Source: Erythrobacter longus (GTDB lineage: Bacteria; Pseudomonadota; Alphaproteobacteria; Sphingomonadales; Sphingomonadaceae). Taken from it: a stretch of DNA of 64,000 bases. The DNA lies in contig NZ_JMIW01000009.1 in NCBI RefSeq assembly GCF_000715015.1, forward strand, positions 1 to 64,000, read 5' to 3'. Below are positions 37,107 through 46,707 of this stretch, one piece after another. A model generated the notes under the pieces. It saw only the letters and a list, made by a program, of their open reading frames with translations. It ran no database searches and had not been told where the DNA came from. Position 1 is the first letter of the stretch. Every line of letters starts with the position of its first letter. The position numbers and the translations under genes are program-made.

Positions 37107-38003
37107 CTATGCGGCCTTTGGCGCTCGCGTCTTTCCCTTGCGCGTCGCAAGCCAGCATCCGGTGACGATAAGCCCCGTTCCGGCAAGTGTTGGGACTGTC
37201 ACCGCCTCTTGGAAAAACAGCCATCCCAGCACGCTCGCCCACAAGAACCCTGAGTATTCGATCGGCACCAAAGCCTGCGCTTCGGCCCGTGCATAGGCCC
37301 ATGCGAGCGCCATCGCTCCTGCAACGGTGAGAACGCCTGCTCCGACCAATGGCATAAGCGCCTGCGGTTCAACCGGTGTCGCAAGGAAGGGGGCGAGCAA
37401 GAGCAGCACCAAACCGCCGACCCCGCTGTGAAAGGTGGCGACTTCGACCGGGCCTGCGACCTGAGACTGCTTGCGGATGACGATGAAATTATAGGCGTAA
37501 AGGAGCGCTGAAAACAGGAGCGCGCCAAGGCCAAGCGCGGCGTCATCGTCAAAATCGCCTTGGCCGATCTTGCCGCTGATAATCACCAAAGTCCCGGCAA
37601 AACCCAAAAGGCTGGCAAAGATAGCCTTGGGCAAGATCACCTCGCCCAAAAGGATACGCGCCAGATACAGCGCGATCAGGGGGGCAATAAAGCTGAGCGC
37701 GATGGCTTCTGCCAAAGGCAATTTGGTGATCGCATAGAAGAAGGCGAGCGCCATAAAGGCGCTGATGATGCCGCGTTCCAGATGCAGTTTGAGCGTGGAC
37801 CTGTTTGGCCAGCCTTCGCGTTTCCAAAGCCAGAAGGGCGCGATAATCGCCGCACCAATGAGCGAGCGCAGCACCGTTGCGGTGTAAGTGCCGGTGGTGA
37901 GGGCTGCCTCTTTCATGAAAGCATCCATGATCGACAAGCACCCCACACCCAGCAACGCCGCTGCGAAGGGCATGAAGGGGGAATGAGGCGCCGTTTTGGT
38001 CAT
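37107..38003 (-). CDS. EamA/DMT family transporter
   Basis: 298 aa. Ten hydrophobic segments in two EamA repeats, for example FAAALLGVGCLSIMDAFMKEA and ALGLGALLFSALLYAYNFIVI. The family exports or imports small metabolites. The substrate cannot be told from sequence. It lies upstream of acnA on the same strand with 73 bases between. Confidence 0.88.
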   Translation of the reverse strand: MTKTAPHSPFMPFAAALLGVGCLSIMDAFMKEAALTTGTYTATVLRSLIGAAIIAPFWLWKREGWPNRSTLKLHLERGIISAFMALAFFYAITKLPLAEAIALSFIAPLIALYLARILLGEVILPKAIFASLLGFAGTLVIISGKIGQGDFDDDAALGLGALLFSALLYAYNFIVIRKQSQVAGPVEVATFHSGVGGLVLLLLAPFLATPVEPQALMPLVGAGVLTVAGAMALAWAYARAEAQALVPIEYSGFLWASVLGWLFFQEAVTVPTLAGTGLIVTGCWLATRKGKTRAPKAA

Positions 38004-38194
38004 CGTTCACGCTCTTTAAGGGTGGTTTTGCGCCCAGTCACCTTTGGCCCTTTGCAATTTTACGGACAAGTTTTCTTATCTGATTCACCGCTCAGAAATC
38101 AGTTTTGGTTGATAGCGCAACTGAAAACGCATTATATTTGCCTCTTAAAGGCATCAACGCGTTGTTTCTGCTCGTTTTGGGCAGGCTTTATTGG

Positions 38195-39598
38195 ATGGAC
38201 GAAATGCAAAAACGGGTCAGCAGGTTTGCGATAGGCGTAGCAGGAGCGGCACTTGGGGCTGCGGTCATTGGGACAGGCGCGTTTGCACAAGACGCTGTGG
38301 AGGAGGGCGCGGTTGAGGCGCAATCGGAAACCGAGACCGAAGCAAATGCAAGTTTCGATGAAGCCTTCCCGGACATGGTCTCTGAACCGCTGGTGCAAGG
38401 CGATCTTGAAGCGCCCGGACCCATGGTCGAGGCATGGGCGCTTGAGCATGTGACCGCCTTGATCGACGTGATCGAGGGGATTGGCGCAGAAGGCCTTGAC
38501 CCGAAGGATTACGATCACACCGCGCTCAAAGAGCTCGCGATGCAAGGGCCGTCTGAGGCGCTGAACAAGCTTGCGTCAAAGAATTTCGTTTGGCTGGTCG
38601 AAGACCTTCGCGATGGGCGCACCCCGATGGAAGCGCGGGTGCAGTGGTTCGTGGTGGACCCTGACCGCGACATTTTGCGTTCGCGCGCATTGCTATCAGA
38701 GGCTTTGACCAAGGGCGATGTTGCCGGGACTCTTGCAAAGCTTCATCCGACGCATCCCGATTACGCAGCCCTTCGCGCTGAACTTGCCAAAACACCGGCA
38801 GAAGACGTTGCGAAACGCAAGCTCATCCGCGCCAATATGGACCGCTGGCGCTGGCTCGCGCGCGACCTTGGCAAGCAATATCTCATCACCAATGTGCCCG
38901 AATATCAATTGCGCCTGACGGTGGCTGATAAAATCATCAGCACCTATCGCACTGTCGTTGGAAAGCCCGGCCGCACCGCGACCCCGCAATTGGCCGAAAC
39001 TGTCTCTGGCGTGGTGTTCAACCCGACCTGGACCGTCCCCCAATCCATTGTGAAGGGTGAAGGGCTTGGCGAGCGTGTCCTTGCCAACCCTGCCTGGGCG
39101 CGCTCCAAGGGCTATAAGGCAACCCGCCATGACAGCGGCTGGATCAGCGTTGTGCAGCAACCTGGCCCCACCAATTCGCTTGGCCGGATGAAGCTGGAAA
39201 TGCCCAACCGCCACGCGATTTTCTTCCACGACACGCCGTCGCGCCACTTGTTCAACAACGATATGCGGGCACTGTCGCACGGCTGCATTCGCACCGAACG
39301 CGCGTTGGAGCTGGCGATCACGATGGCGATCCTTGGCAAAGGCGCGACCAAAGAGGAGGCAGTGAAAATCGCGACCTCGGGCGAATACACCAAGGTGATG
39401 ATCGAGGACAAAATGACCGCCTACATCACCTATTTCACCTATGGCGTGGACATCGATGGCAACCTTCGCCAGTTCAAGGACATCTATGGCCGCGACGCGC
39501 CAGTTCTTGCCAGCCTCGATAAACCGCGCGTGCAAAACCGCTCTGGCGAGAGCGACGATGAGGTTATCGTGATTGAGGACGACCTTCAGGACGGGTGA
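38195..39598 (+). CDS. L,D-transpeptidase of the YcbB type (YkuD domain)
   Basis: 467 aa. An N-terminal signal peptide (RFAIGVAGAALGAAVIGTGAFA) sends it to the periplasm. Residues about 70-250 resemble the N-terminal scaffold of YcbB/LdtD enzymes (EGLDPKDYDHTAL, NMDRWRWLARDLG). The catalytic YkuD domain follows with FFHDTPSRHLFNNDMRALSHGCIRTERA, where H and SHGC are the active-site residues. The family forms 3-3 cross-links in peptidoglycan. The ATG at 38204 is an alternative start. Its stop faces a second, unrelated L,D-transpeptidase gene. Confidence 0.9.
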   Translation: MDEMQKRVSRFAIGVAGAALGAAVIGTGAFAQDAVEEGAVEAQSETETEANASFDEAFPDMVSEPLVQGDLEAPGPMVEAWALEHVTALIDVIEGIGAEGLDPKDYDHTALKELAMQGPSEALNKLASKNFVWLVEDLRDGRTPMEARVQWFVVDPDRDILRSRALLSEALTKGDVAGTLAKLHPTHPDYAALRAELAKTPAEDVAKRKLIRANMDRWRWLARDLGKQYLITNVPEYQLRLTVADKIISTYRTVVGKPGRTATPQLAETVSGVVFNPTWTVPQSIVKGEGLGERVLANPAWARSKGYKATRHDSGWISVVQQPGPTNSLGRMKLEMPNRHAIFFHDTPSRHLFNNDMRALSHGCIRTERALELAITMAILGKGATKEEAVKIATSGEYTKVMIEDKMTAYITYFTYGVDIDGNLRQFKDIYGRDAPVLASLDKPRVQNRSGESDDEVIVIEDDLQDG

Positions 39599-39656
39599 GA
39601 ACAAGCCGCTTAATGAGGATTGGAATGCGCGCCAAGGCCGCGCGTCACAATACGCG

Positions 39657-40424
39657 TCAAAACGCCCCGGGCACGCGCCTTTGCATTGCGCTAGGGTTGT
39701 CCGCCTTCAGCATCTGCGTTCTCGGCTCATTCAATGCCAGCTGCTCATCGCGGCTAAGCATGGCACCGTTTTCTTGCAGGCCAAGGCTATCGGCATAAAG
39801 CAGCCGCCCGCCCGACAGGTTCATCAAGATTTCGTGAAAATCCGCGGTGCCATAGGCAAAACAGCCATTTGACCGGCCCATCCTGCCATAACGCTCCAGA
39901 TGCGGTGGCTCGGCATAGGCCGCGCGGTGCATCACGATATAACGGCGCAGCGCTGCGTCATTGGTTGGGTCCAATCCGCCAAGCCGCACCGAAGTGCCAT
40001 AGCGTCCTTGATACCATTCCCAAGTGACATAGGCGCCTTTGCTGGTCGCGTTGGAGCCTTCGACATTGGAATAATGGTTGAGCCAGCCGTCATGCTCGGG
40101 GTCGGAGCCTGCGCCGTGGCTGACGTGCATGGTCCGCACTTCTTCGCGGTCCAGATTGACGAGGTAGAACCGCTGGCGTGCGGAATGGACGCCGTAATCG
40201 CAAATGCCGACAATATCCTTGCGCCAGATCGCATCGCCTGCGCGGGTTAACTCGCGCTTGGCAATATCAAACAGAGCCCGGTCACGAGACGTTCCCGCGC
40301 GCGGTGCTGCGGGCACTTGAGCTGCCAGCTTTGCCGACAAGGTGGGGAGCGTTGCCGAGCCCACCAGAGCAGCGCCAGTGGCCAGGGAGCCTTTGAGAAG
40401 ATCGCGGCGATTCATATTGGACAT
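39657..40424 (-). CDS. Murein L,D-transpeptidase catalytic domain protein (YkuD_2 type)
   Basis: 255 aa. The N-terminus MNRRDLLKGSLATGAALVG is a twin-arginine signal. The domain has VSHGAGSD, YVTWEWYQGRYGTSVRLGG, IVMHRAAY and MGRSNGCFAYG, with the reactive Cys in SNGC in place of the SHGC of classical YkuD. The family is a variant L,D-transpeptidase group of uncertain substrate. It is convergent with the YcbB-type gene. Confidence 0.82.
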   Translation of the reverse strand: MSNMNRRDLLKGSLATGAALVGSATLPTLSAKLAAQVPAAPRAGTSRDRALFDIAKRELTRAGDAIWRKDIVGICDYGVHSARQRFYLVNLDREEVRTMHVSHGAGSDPEHDGWLNHYSNVEGSNATSKGAYVTWEWYQGRYGTSVRLGGLDPTNDAALRRYIVMHRAAYAEPPHLERYGRMGRSNGCFAYGTADFHEILMNLSGGRLLYADSLGLQENGAMLSRDEQLALNEPRTQMLKADNPSAMQRRVPGAF

Positions 40425-40469
40425 ACTACCTAACCAATAATGACCTTCGCGTGAATCCCCAAATATTCC

Positions 40470-41921
40470 CTATGCTGCGCCCTCGTGAAGGGCCTTTGCG
40501 GCCATGCCCAATTTTATGACGCCGGGCATGTTGGCCTGAATTTTGGGGCCGACCTTGGAAAGCGCGGCCAGCCTTGGATCGCCCTTTGCCATCATCTCAG
40601 CAACCGCTGGTCCGGTTGGATGCAAGCGGCTTTTTGCATTGAAAGCATTGGTCTTTTCATTGCCCGAAAGGATCGCGGTGCTCATCAAATTGGCCATCAT
40701 CGCATAAGGATAGGTGTCCGTCGTATCGGTCAGCGGGGCGGGCGGGACGAGATTGTTCTTCTCAGCGTCGGTTTCAAAATGCACCTCGATAAAGGCGGCC
40801 AAGGCGGCGCTGTAAGGCACAAAAGGCGCCTGAGCGAGTTGGAGCGTGATTCGATCACCTTCAAAAAACGGGCGCCCCTTGTCGCGCTGTTCAAAGGGAA
40901 CCGCGCTCGCCGTGCAATCAATGAAAAGCGTGGCCTCGGGCATATCGATACGTTCTTCGCCAAAGACCATAGTGGATGGCTCAAGCGCAGTGACACGCTT
41001 GCCCCGGTGGACGCGGGTGATCTGTCTCAACAGCGCGACTTCGGCTTCTGAAATCACCGCAAAGTGGAACATTTTGGGCGTTACGCTTTCATCAATGCGA
41101 AGCATTGTGCCGCGCTCGCCCAACTTCGCGAACATTTCATCGCCATTTTGCGACCCATTGGCGCATTCGACCAGATCGATCTGGAATTGCACAAGGTCTT
41201 CAATGTGATGCTTTGCAGGCTGCAACAATTTGCGATTGAACATCCAGCTGTCGCGAGGGCGCACCCAGTCGATTTTTTCTGCCGGAACGCCTGCCTCCAA
41301 AAGCCAGACAGCGGTGTCCATCGCGGTCTTGCCCCCACCGATGATACAGTAATGCTGGGGAAGGTTTTCGGTATCCATCCAAAGCCGGGGCAAATCGCCG
41401 GGGATGGCAAAGCGGGTTCCTTCGGCAATGTCGAACGCAGGTTTATGGGTCGAAGGAACACTGGTTTTGAACCATGTCCCATCGACCAGCTTGCGGCGCA
41501 CTGTGATCGAGTGTTCTTCGCCTGAAAGAATGCTCTTGGCGGCGTGCTGGCCGCTTTGCCCACCCACATACTCTGTCAAAGGCAGATAGGTGACGCGCCC
41601 GCTCGGGACCAAACGCTCTGTCATAAGCTTGCTGTAATAGGCGAGAATTTCGGCGTGTTTGGCAAGCGGATACATGCCAGCATTGTGGCCGTGTTCATCG
41701 ACCCTGTCGGGGCACATCTCCATCGAATTCACACCATAAGTCGCGCTCGGCTGGTGCAGCGCCACAAAGGAATAGGCATCATTCCAGTGCCCACCGGGCC
41801 GCGCGTGCTTATCAAGGATTGTGACGTGGCAATCCGGGTGTTCGTCAAGCAGCGTATCGACAAATGCCAATCCCACAGCGCCTGCACCAATGACGAGATA
41901 ATCTGTTTCGTGAGTGCTCAT
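40470..41921 (-). CDS. FAD-dependent oxidoreductase (flavin monooxygenase-like)
   Basis: 483 aa. An FAD-binding motif begins the protein (YLVIGAGAVGLAFVDTLL). HARPGGHWNDAYSFVALHQPSATYG and the second nucleotide motif YCIIGGGKTAMDTAVWLLEAG follow. The layout resembles flavin-containing monooxygenases and related NAD(P)-linked enzymes. The substrate is unknown. Confidence 0.85.
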   Translation of the reverse strand: MSTHETDYLVIGAGAVGLAFVDTLLDEHPDCHVTILDKHARPGGHWNDAYSFVALHQPSATYGVNSMEMCPDRVDEHGHNAGMYPLAKHAEILAYYSKLMTERLVPSGRVTYLPLTEYVGGQSGQHAAKSILSGEEHSITVRRKLVDGTWFKTSVPSTHKPAFDIAEGTRFAIPGDLPRLWMDTENLPQHYCIIGGGKTAMDTAVWLLEAGVPAEKIDWVRPRDSWMFNRKLLQPAKHHIEDLVQFQIDLVECANGSQNGDEMFAKLGERGTMLRIDESVTPKMFHFAVISEAEVALLRQITRVHRGKRVTALEPSTMVFGEERIDMPEATLFIDCTASAVPFEQRDKGRPFFEGDRITLQLAQAPFVPYSAALAAFIEVHFETDAEKNNLVPPAPLTDTTDTYPYAMMANLMSTAILSGNEKTNAFNAKSRLHPTGPAVAEMMAKGDPRLAALSKVGPKIQANMPGVIKLGMAAKALHEGAA

Positions 41922-41988
41922 GCGGGTTTAATCCTGTGGGGCTCAAGGGTTTGCTATGCTGCGTCTCGAATCATAAAAGAGACCTATC

Positions 41989-42585
41989 ATGCGACATCTA
42001 TCACGCCTCTTGGGGCTTTTTGCCAGTTTTTGGATTTTGGGGATGGCTCCACAAGCGCTCGCACAGGAACCGCCGGTGGAAAATGCGCGTCCCGATGCTG
42101 ATCTGCCACCCCTCACCGAAATGAAAATCGTGCGCAGCAGCCGGACCGATGTGCCTGACACCATAACGGTTGAAACCGCTGAAATCCCGGGGGAGCCCAC
42201 GCGTGTGCACGATCAAGAGGGCGCGGAGCGATTGATGCGCAATGAGGGGGTTACCCTTCAATGGAATGGCTTGGAGGAGCGGGGTCCCATTTGGGTGGGC
42301 GTTACCCAAAGCGGGCATTGGTCCCTTGTCGGCGGGCAAAAAGGCGAGGCCGACGGCTATCTCGATCTGGAAGGGTTCATCACCGAAATTGGCGAAGATT
42401 ATTTCGTCTTTTCTGGAACGATCAAGATGCTTGGCACGCCCGATGAAGATCGCTTTTGCCGCGACACCAAACAATGGCGTTTTGAGGTGACCCAGAACCG
42501 GTCATATTACCGCCTGCGCGAATTTGAATGGTGCGACGGGCTTACCGATTATATCGACATTTATTTCCCGCCCAGCCTGCGGTGA
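41989..42585 (+). CDS. Exported hypothetical protein
   Basis: 198 aa. A signal peptide (HLSRLLGLFASFWILGMAPQALA) precedes a mature domain of about 170 residues. RDTKQWRFEVTQNRSYYRLREFEWCDG near the C-terminus includes two Cys that may pair. I do not recognise the family. It is divergent from the flavin enzyme and convergent with the retropepsin-like gene (7-base gap). Confidence 0.72.
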   Translation: MRHLSRLLGLFASFWILGMAPQALAQEPPVENARPDADLPPLTEMKIVRSSRTDVPDTITVETAEIPGEPTRVHDQEGAERLMRNEGVTLQWNGLEERGPIWVGVTQSGHWSLVGGQKGEADGYLDLEGFITEIGEDYFVFSGTIKMLGTPDEDRFCRDTKQWRFEVTQNRSYYRLREFEWCDGLTDYIDIYFPPSLR

Positions 42586-42592
42586 AAGGACC

Positions 42593-43123
42593 TTAGCCGC
42601 CCGAGAGCACCATCTGGTTGCCTTCGATGTTCACAGAGCTGATTTGGCCGAGATACGATTGGCCCAAGAGCGAGATATCAAGCCCTTCGGGTACGATCAT
42701 GGCGCGCACATTGTGCCGAGTGAAACCGCCGACATCAACCACATCAAGCTGGCGTTCGACGCCGTAAACCGTGCCGCTGGCACCGCGCGCAATGGGGCGC
42801 ACTTCGCTTTGGTCCCAGTAAATTCCTGCCGCGCGCGCATCCGATCCGGTCAGCGCAATGACGCTTGCGCCGGTATCCACCAACATGCGCAAGGACGCGC
42901 CGTTTACATTGGTGTTGGCGTAGAAATGCCCGTCATATTCACGCGCGAGAGTATGCGTGCCCGCGTTCCAGTCGCTATTCGCAGCGGACCCGCCGGTTTG
43001 CGCAACTGAGCTGCGAGGAACCCAATCGCCGCCCTTGTTGGAGCTTCCGGCATCAGAGCCCGCTGCAACAAGCGCTGCGAAAAGGCAAACTCCGGCGGTC
43101 AGGGCAAGGTAGCGTCCGATCAT
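42593..43123 (-). CDS. Exported retropepsin-like aspartic protease
   Basis: 176 aa. A signal segment (YLALTAGVCLFAALVAAG) precedes a single retropepsin domain with the catalytic Asp in LRMLVDTGASVIALTGSDA. The domain continues through GVERQLDVVDVGGF and LLGQSYLGQI. The length is that of clan AA proteins which dimerise to make one active site. The substrate is unknown; such proteins occur in the alphaproteobacterial periplasm. Confidence 0.85.
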   Translation of the reverse strand: MIGRYLALTAGVCLFAALVAAGSDAGSSNKGGDWVPRSSVAQTGGSAANSDWNAGTHTLAREYDGHFYANTNVNGASLRMLVDTGASVIALTGSDARAAGIYWDQSEVRPIARGASGTVYGVERQLDVVDVGGFTRHNVRAMIVPEGLDISLLGQSYLGQISSVNIEGNQMVLSGG

Positions 43124-43173
43124 GGACGATGGGCTTAATCCGAAAGGTTTAAGGTGCCCTAAAGACGAGCCTT

Positions 43174-44076
43174 TTATTGCGCCCCATTTTCCTTAGCCAT
43201 AGCGATCATGGACCGGGCATGGCGGGCGGCGACTTCGCGCTGATCATCGCCGTATCCGCCGCCGAGGGCAGAGGCGATTGCAAGGCCGCGTTGGCGGGCC
43301 TCGCGGACCACAAAACGGTCGCGCTCGATCAGCCCTTCGTCGGTCAACGCAAGGCGGCCAAGCTTATCGTCCTTATGGGGATCAACGCCCGCCTGATAGA
43401 ACACAAAATCTGGCTTGAACCCGTCCAAAAGCTTGGGGATGTGGTGTTGCAGGACCGCCATGTAGTCCGCATCCGTGGTGCCATCGGGCAGGCCGATATC
43501 GACGTTAGAGCGCGCCTTTCGCACCGGAAAGTTCTTCTCTGCATGAACGGAGAAGGTGACGATATCCTCGCGCGCGGCGGTCAGGCTAGCGGTGCCGTCG
43601 CCCTGGTGGACATCAAGGTCGATGATCGCAATGCGTTTGGCGTGGCCTTCTGCGATCAGCCGGTTGGATGCCACGGCAAGGTCGTTGAAGACGCAATACC
43701 CCGCGCCCGTTTCGGCCAAAGCATGGTGGCTTCCCGCAGCAGAGTTGGCAGCATATCCGTGTCGCATTGCAAGCTGAGCGGCGAGCCAGGTTCCGCCATT
43801 GGTGTGGCGCACGCGCGAAGCAATAGCCTCGGTCACAGGAAAGCCAATCCGGCGTTCCTTTGCGTGGGGGACTTGGGCGCGGAAAACTTCATCGACATAT
43901 TCGGGATCGTGGACCGCTTCGAGCCAGTGTCTCGGACACGGTTCCGGGGCGTGTTCTGTGATGGCAGCCCCGGAGCTGCGCAACTCCTCCATGACGAGGT
44001 AGTATTTGTCGAACTTGAACGTGCCGCGCTCAGGTCGAGGGGCCATGTAATCGGGATGATGGACGACGTGGAGCAC
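43174..44076 (-). CDS. Histone deacetylase family protein (arginase-like fold hydrolase)
   Basis: 300 aa from a GTG start directly after the stop of the preceding gene. Conserved segments are AAGSHHALAETGAGYCVFNDLAVAS (His-His pair), IAIIDLDVHQGDGTA (zinc Asp and His) and FYQAGVDPHKDD. The family removes acetyl or amide groups from small substrates; it includes acetoin-utilisation-like and acetylpolyamine deacetylases. The operon context with ispG and a thioredoxin-like gene does not name the substrate. Confidence 0.9.
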   Translation of the reverse strand: MLHVVHHPDYMAPRPERGTFKFDKYYLVMEELRSSGAAITEHAPEPCPRHWLEAVHDPEYVDEVFRAQVPHAKERRIGFPVTEAIASRVRHTNGGTWLAAQLAMRHGYAANSAAGSHHALAETGAGYCVFNDLAVASNRLIAEGHAKRIAIIDLDVHQGDGTASLTAAREDIVTFSVHAEKNFPVRKARSNVDIGLPDGTTDADYMAVLQHHIPKLLDGFKPDFVFYQAGVDPHKDDKLGRLALTDEGLIERDRFVVREARQRGLAIASALGGGYGDDQREVAARHARSMIAMAKENGAQ

Positions 44077-44832
44077 TTACGGGTTGGTCGGATTGCTGAT
44101 GTACCCTGCAGGCCCCCCGGCAGACTGTATGGCGTATATCACTGTAGCAACGCATCGCCACGGAGTTTCATCGGAGATTTCAGCGGGGCGGGTGCTCGGC
44201 CCAATCTTGCCTAAGTCTTTGACCTCCTGAAGCCAAGGACCATTTTCGCCCGCAGCATACTCACATGATTGGCCTTTACTGCGCGTCCAGATTTGCTGCA
44301 CTATTTTCGATTGCTCACTGTTCCCGCCACTTTGCAGCTCAGCCAGGATCACCAGCTCATCGTAAATCTCGTCCTCGCTGCGGCTGGCGGTGTTGCGCCA
44401 GCTTTGCGCGGTGTCTGCGTTCAAGACATCACCCTCGGGCGATACCACCAGCACCAAAGGCGTGCCTTCCTGCTCCTCAATGCCGAAGCGTTGCAACACA
44501 TCCAGATTATGGCCGTCGCCTTGTTGCGGCATGCCGACATTGACGAAGACCAGCTCGTAGCGGTCCTTGATCAACCGGCCGATCCGCTCACTTTGCGTCC
44601 AGCCAGCAAAGGCGCGGCTGTCGTGGCACCAGTTTGCGCCAAAGGCGATCAGCACGTTGACGCGGCGCTCCTTGGCGCGCTCCATCGCGGCATTCACAGC
44701 GGCGCCCGCATCAATCGAGGCATCGTAAAGGCGCGCTTCGGGATAGTCATGCGTGTCACCGCCGCGCGCCAAACTCGCGCCGCCGATCACCAGAAGCGCA
44801 GCGATAAGTCCTGCGAAAATCGCCTTGATCAT
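44077..44832 (-). CDS. Exported thioredoxin-like protein with CXXS motif
   Basis: 251 aa. A hydrophobic N-terminus ([17 protein letters not shown]) targets the periplasm or membrane. The thioredoxin-like fold has [15 protein letters not shown]. The active-site Cys69 is followed by Ser72 rather than a second Cys, so it cannot form the usual dithiol. [16 protein letters not shown] continues the fold. A C-terminal extension has no known domain. The ATG overlaps the ispG stop (ATGA), so it is translationally coupled to ispG. Confidence 0.82.
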   Translation of the reverse strand: MIKAIFAGLIAALLVIGGASLARGGDTHDYPEARLYDASIDAGAAVNAAMERAKERRVNVLIAFGANWCHDSRAFAGWTQSERIGRLIKDRYELVFVNVGMPQQGDGHNLDVLQRFGIEEQEGTPLVLVVSPEGDVLNADTAQSWRNTASRSEDEIYDELVILAELQSGGNSEQSKIVQQIWTRSKGQSCEYAAGENGPWLQEVKDLGKIGPSTRPAEISDETPWRCVATVIYAIQSAGGPAGYISNPTNP

Positions 44833-45971
44833 TCAGCAGCCTCTGCCGCGTGCGGATCGAACGCCACCGCTTCGCCTGCTTCAATCGCGGCGGCCTTGTC
44901 TTCGACCAGCTTAACGATGTGGGCGAGCATATCCTCATCCTCAATCGCGTGCGCTTTGACGCCGGAGAGGTAGACCATGTGCTTGCCATTGCCGCCGCCG
45001 GTAAGGCCAATGTCGGTCTCGCGCGCTTCGCCGGGGCCGTTGACCACGCAGCCAAGCACAGAGAGGCTCATAGGCGTTTTGATGTGTTCAAGGCGTTTTT
45101 CGAGGGTCTCGACCGTGCGGATCACGTCGAAGCCTTGGCGTGAGCACGAGGGGCAGGAGACTACGCGAACGCCGCGCGTTCTAAGGCCAAGCGACTTGAG
45201 CATCTCATAGCCCACTTTGACCTCTTCTTCAGGCTCAGCCGAGAGCGAGACGCGGATGGTGTCGCCAATGCCTGCCCACAGGAGTGAGCCCATGCCGATG
45301 CTGGATTTGACTGTTCCGCCGATAAGCCCGCCTGCCTCGGTAATGCCAAGGTGCAGGGGACAATCCACGGTTTCGGCAAGCCCGTGATATGCCGCAACCG
45401 CGAGGAAGACGTCACTAGCCTTCACCGCGACCTTGAACTCGTGAAAATCGTGGTCTTGCAAAAGCTTGATGTGATCGAGAGCGCTTTCGATCAGCGCCTC
45501 GGGACAAGGTTCGCCGTATTTTTCGAGGAGGTCCTTTTCCAAGGACCCAGCGTTCACCCCGATGCGGATCGCGCAGCCATTGGCTTTCGCCGCGCGGACC
45601 ACTTCGGCAACGCGTTTTGATGAACCGATATTGCCCGGATTGATCCGCAAACACGCAGCGCCCGCATCGGCGGCTTCCAACGCGCGTTTGTAGTGAAAGT
45701 GTATGTCGGCAACGATGGGAATGCGCGCTGCCTTGGTGATCTTGGCAAAGCTTTTGGTCGATTCCTCAGTGGGGCACGAAACGCGGATGATATCGCAGCC
45801 CACCTCCTCGCACCGCCTGATCTGATCAAGCGTTGCCACCGCATCTTCGGTGGGGGTGTTGGTCATGGTTTGGACGGTGATCGGAGCCCCGCCACCAACG
45901 GGTACATTACCCACCATGATCTGGCGGCATTCCCGCCTGTCGATATCGCGCCAAGGCCGTACTGAAGACAT
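44829..45971 (-). CDS. ispG: 4-hydroxy-3-methylbut-2-en-1-yl diphosphate synthase
   Basis: 380 aa. The penultimate MEP pathway step makes HMBPP from MEcPP using a [4Fe-4S] cluster. Cluster cysteines are in [13 protein letters not shown] and [13 protein letters not shown]-terminal TIM-barrel segments include [15 protein letters not shown] and [15 protein letters not shown]. Length and motifs are standard. It is the first gene of the ispG, thioredoxin-like, deacetylase-like unit. Confidence 0.97.
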   Translation of the reverse strand: MSSVRPWRDIDRRECRQIMVGNVPVGGGAPITVQTMTNTPTEDAVATLDQIRRCEEVGCDIIRVSCPTEESTKSFAKITKAARIPIVADIHFHYKRALEAADAGAACLRINPGNIGSSKRVAEVVRAAKANGCAIRIGVNAGSLEKDLLEKYGEPCPEALIESALDHIKLLQDHDFHEFKVAVKASDVFLAVAAYHGLAETVDCPLHLGITEAGGLIGGTVKSSIGMGSLLWAGIGDTIRVSLSAEPEEEVKVGYEMLKSLGLRTRGVRVVSCPSCSRQGFDVIRTVETLEKRLEHIKTPMSLSVLGCVVNGPGEARETDIGLTGGGNGKHMVYLSGVKAHAIEDEDMLAHIVKLVEDKAAAIEAGEAVAFDPHAAEAAE

Positions 45972-45997
45972 GGAGCGCTATATAGAGCGCTTGATGT

Positions 45998-46030
45998 GAA
46001 GGGGCAATGACATGCGCACCTGCCCCTTCA
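45998..46030. terminator. Hairpin between nrsF and ispG
   Basis: The arms gaaggggca and tgccccttc surround a 14-base loop in the gap downstream of the nrsF-like gene. There is no T-run, so it is a weak terminator or a 3' stabilising hairpin. Confidence 0.4.
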
Positions 46031-46043
46031 TCAATTCGAGGAT

Positions 46044-46706
46044 TTACCAGCGAATGAGCGGCGGGGCCGCATAGCGCCAGAAGATCGCTGCCATAAACAC
46101 CGGTGCCACGTGCCAGACGCCTGTGTGCAACAGGCTATCGAGAGGGCAGGTCAAATTATACGCGAGCGCGCCAAGCGAACCGCTGGTCAGCCCGATCAGC
46201 CACCCTGCGCGGTTGAGCGAAACCGGCGCGCCCCGGCGAAGGAACAGAACCGATGCCAAAGCGATAAGCGAGCTTGCGCCAAGACCATAGGCGGCACACT
46301 CCCAATATCGAAGTCCGGGATCGGAAAGGCTCATCCCATGATCGTGCCCCGCCTCAAGCGACATCACGCCGATGAAAACGGCGATGGGAAGAACCGCGAG
46401 CATGGCGGTGCTCCATGCTGGCGCTGGATTTTGCGCGCCGACCCGGGGGGTGACGGTCGAGACAAGCGCGGTCGCGCTTGATGCGCCGACGATTGCGAGC
46501 AAGAGATTGCTGATCCAGAAATAGGGAGAAGCGCGGCCATCAAGCATGCCCGCCCAAAATCCGAAGATCACGACACAGGCAAGCGCGGCTGCGACAGTTG
46601 CAAAGGCGATAAGCGCAAGACCTTGCCGCGGGCGGATCGGCGTGACTGGGGTCACGTCTTCAGTAAGGGCAGCGATCAGATCGTCGCGGTTGTTGTACTT
46701 TTCCAT
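46044..46706 (-). CDS. nrsF: NrsF-type (DUF1109) membrane anti-sigma factor
   Basis: 220 aa. A cytoplasmic N-terminus (MEKYNNRDDLIAALTEDVTPV) precedes six hydrophobic helices, such as LALIAFATVAAALACVVIFGFWAG and SLIALASVLFLR. The DUF1109 pattern includes YWECAAYGLGASSL and LTCPLDSLLHTGVWHVAPV. In Caulobacter, NrsF holds the ECF factor SigF at the membrane until metal or redox stress releases it, with Cys residues implicated; here Cys is present in YWECAA and NLTCPLD. The start lies one base after the sigma gene stop. Confidence 0.9.
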   Translation of the reverse strand: MEKYNNRDDLIAALTEDVTPVTPIRPRQGLALIAFATVAAALACVVIFGFWAGMLDGRASPYFWISNLLLAIVGASSATALVSTVTPRVGAQNPAPAWSTAMLAVLPIAVFIGVMSLEAGHDHGMSLSDPGLRYWECAAYGLGASSLIALASVLFLRRGAPVSLNRAGWLIGLTSGSLGALAYNLTCPLDSLLHTGVWHVAPVFMAAIFWRYAAPPLIRW

Positions 46707-46707
46707 G

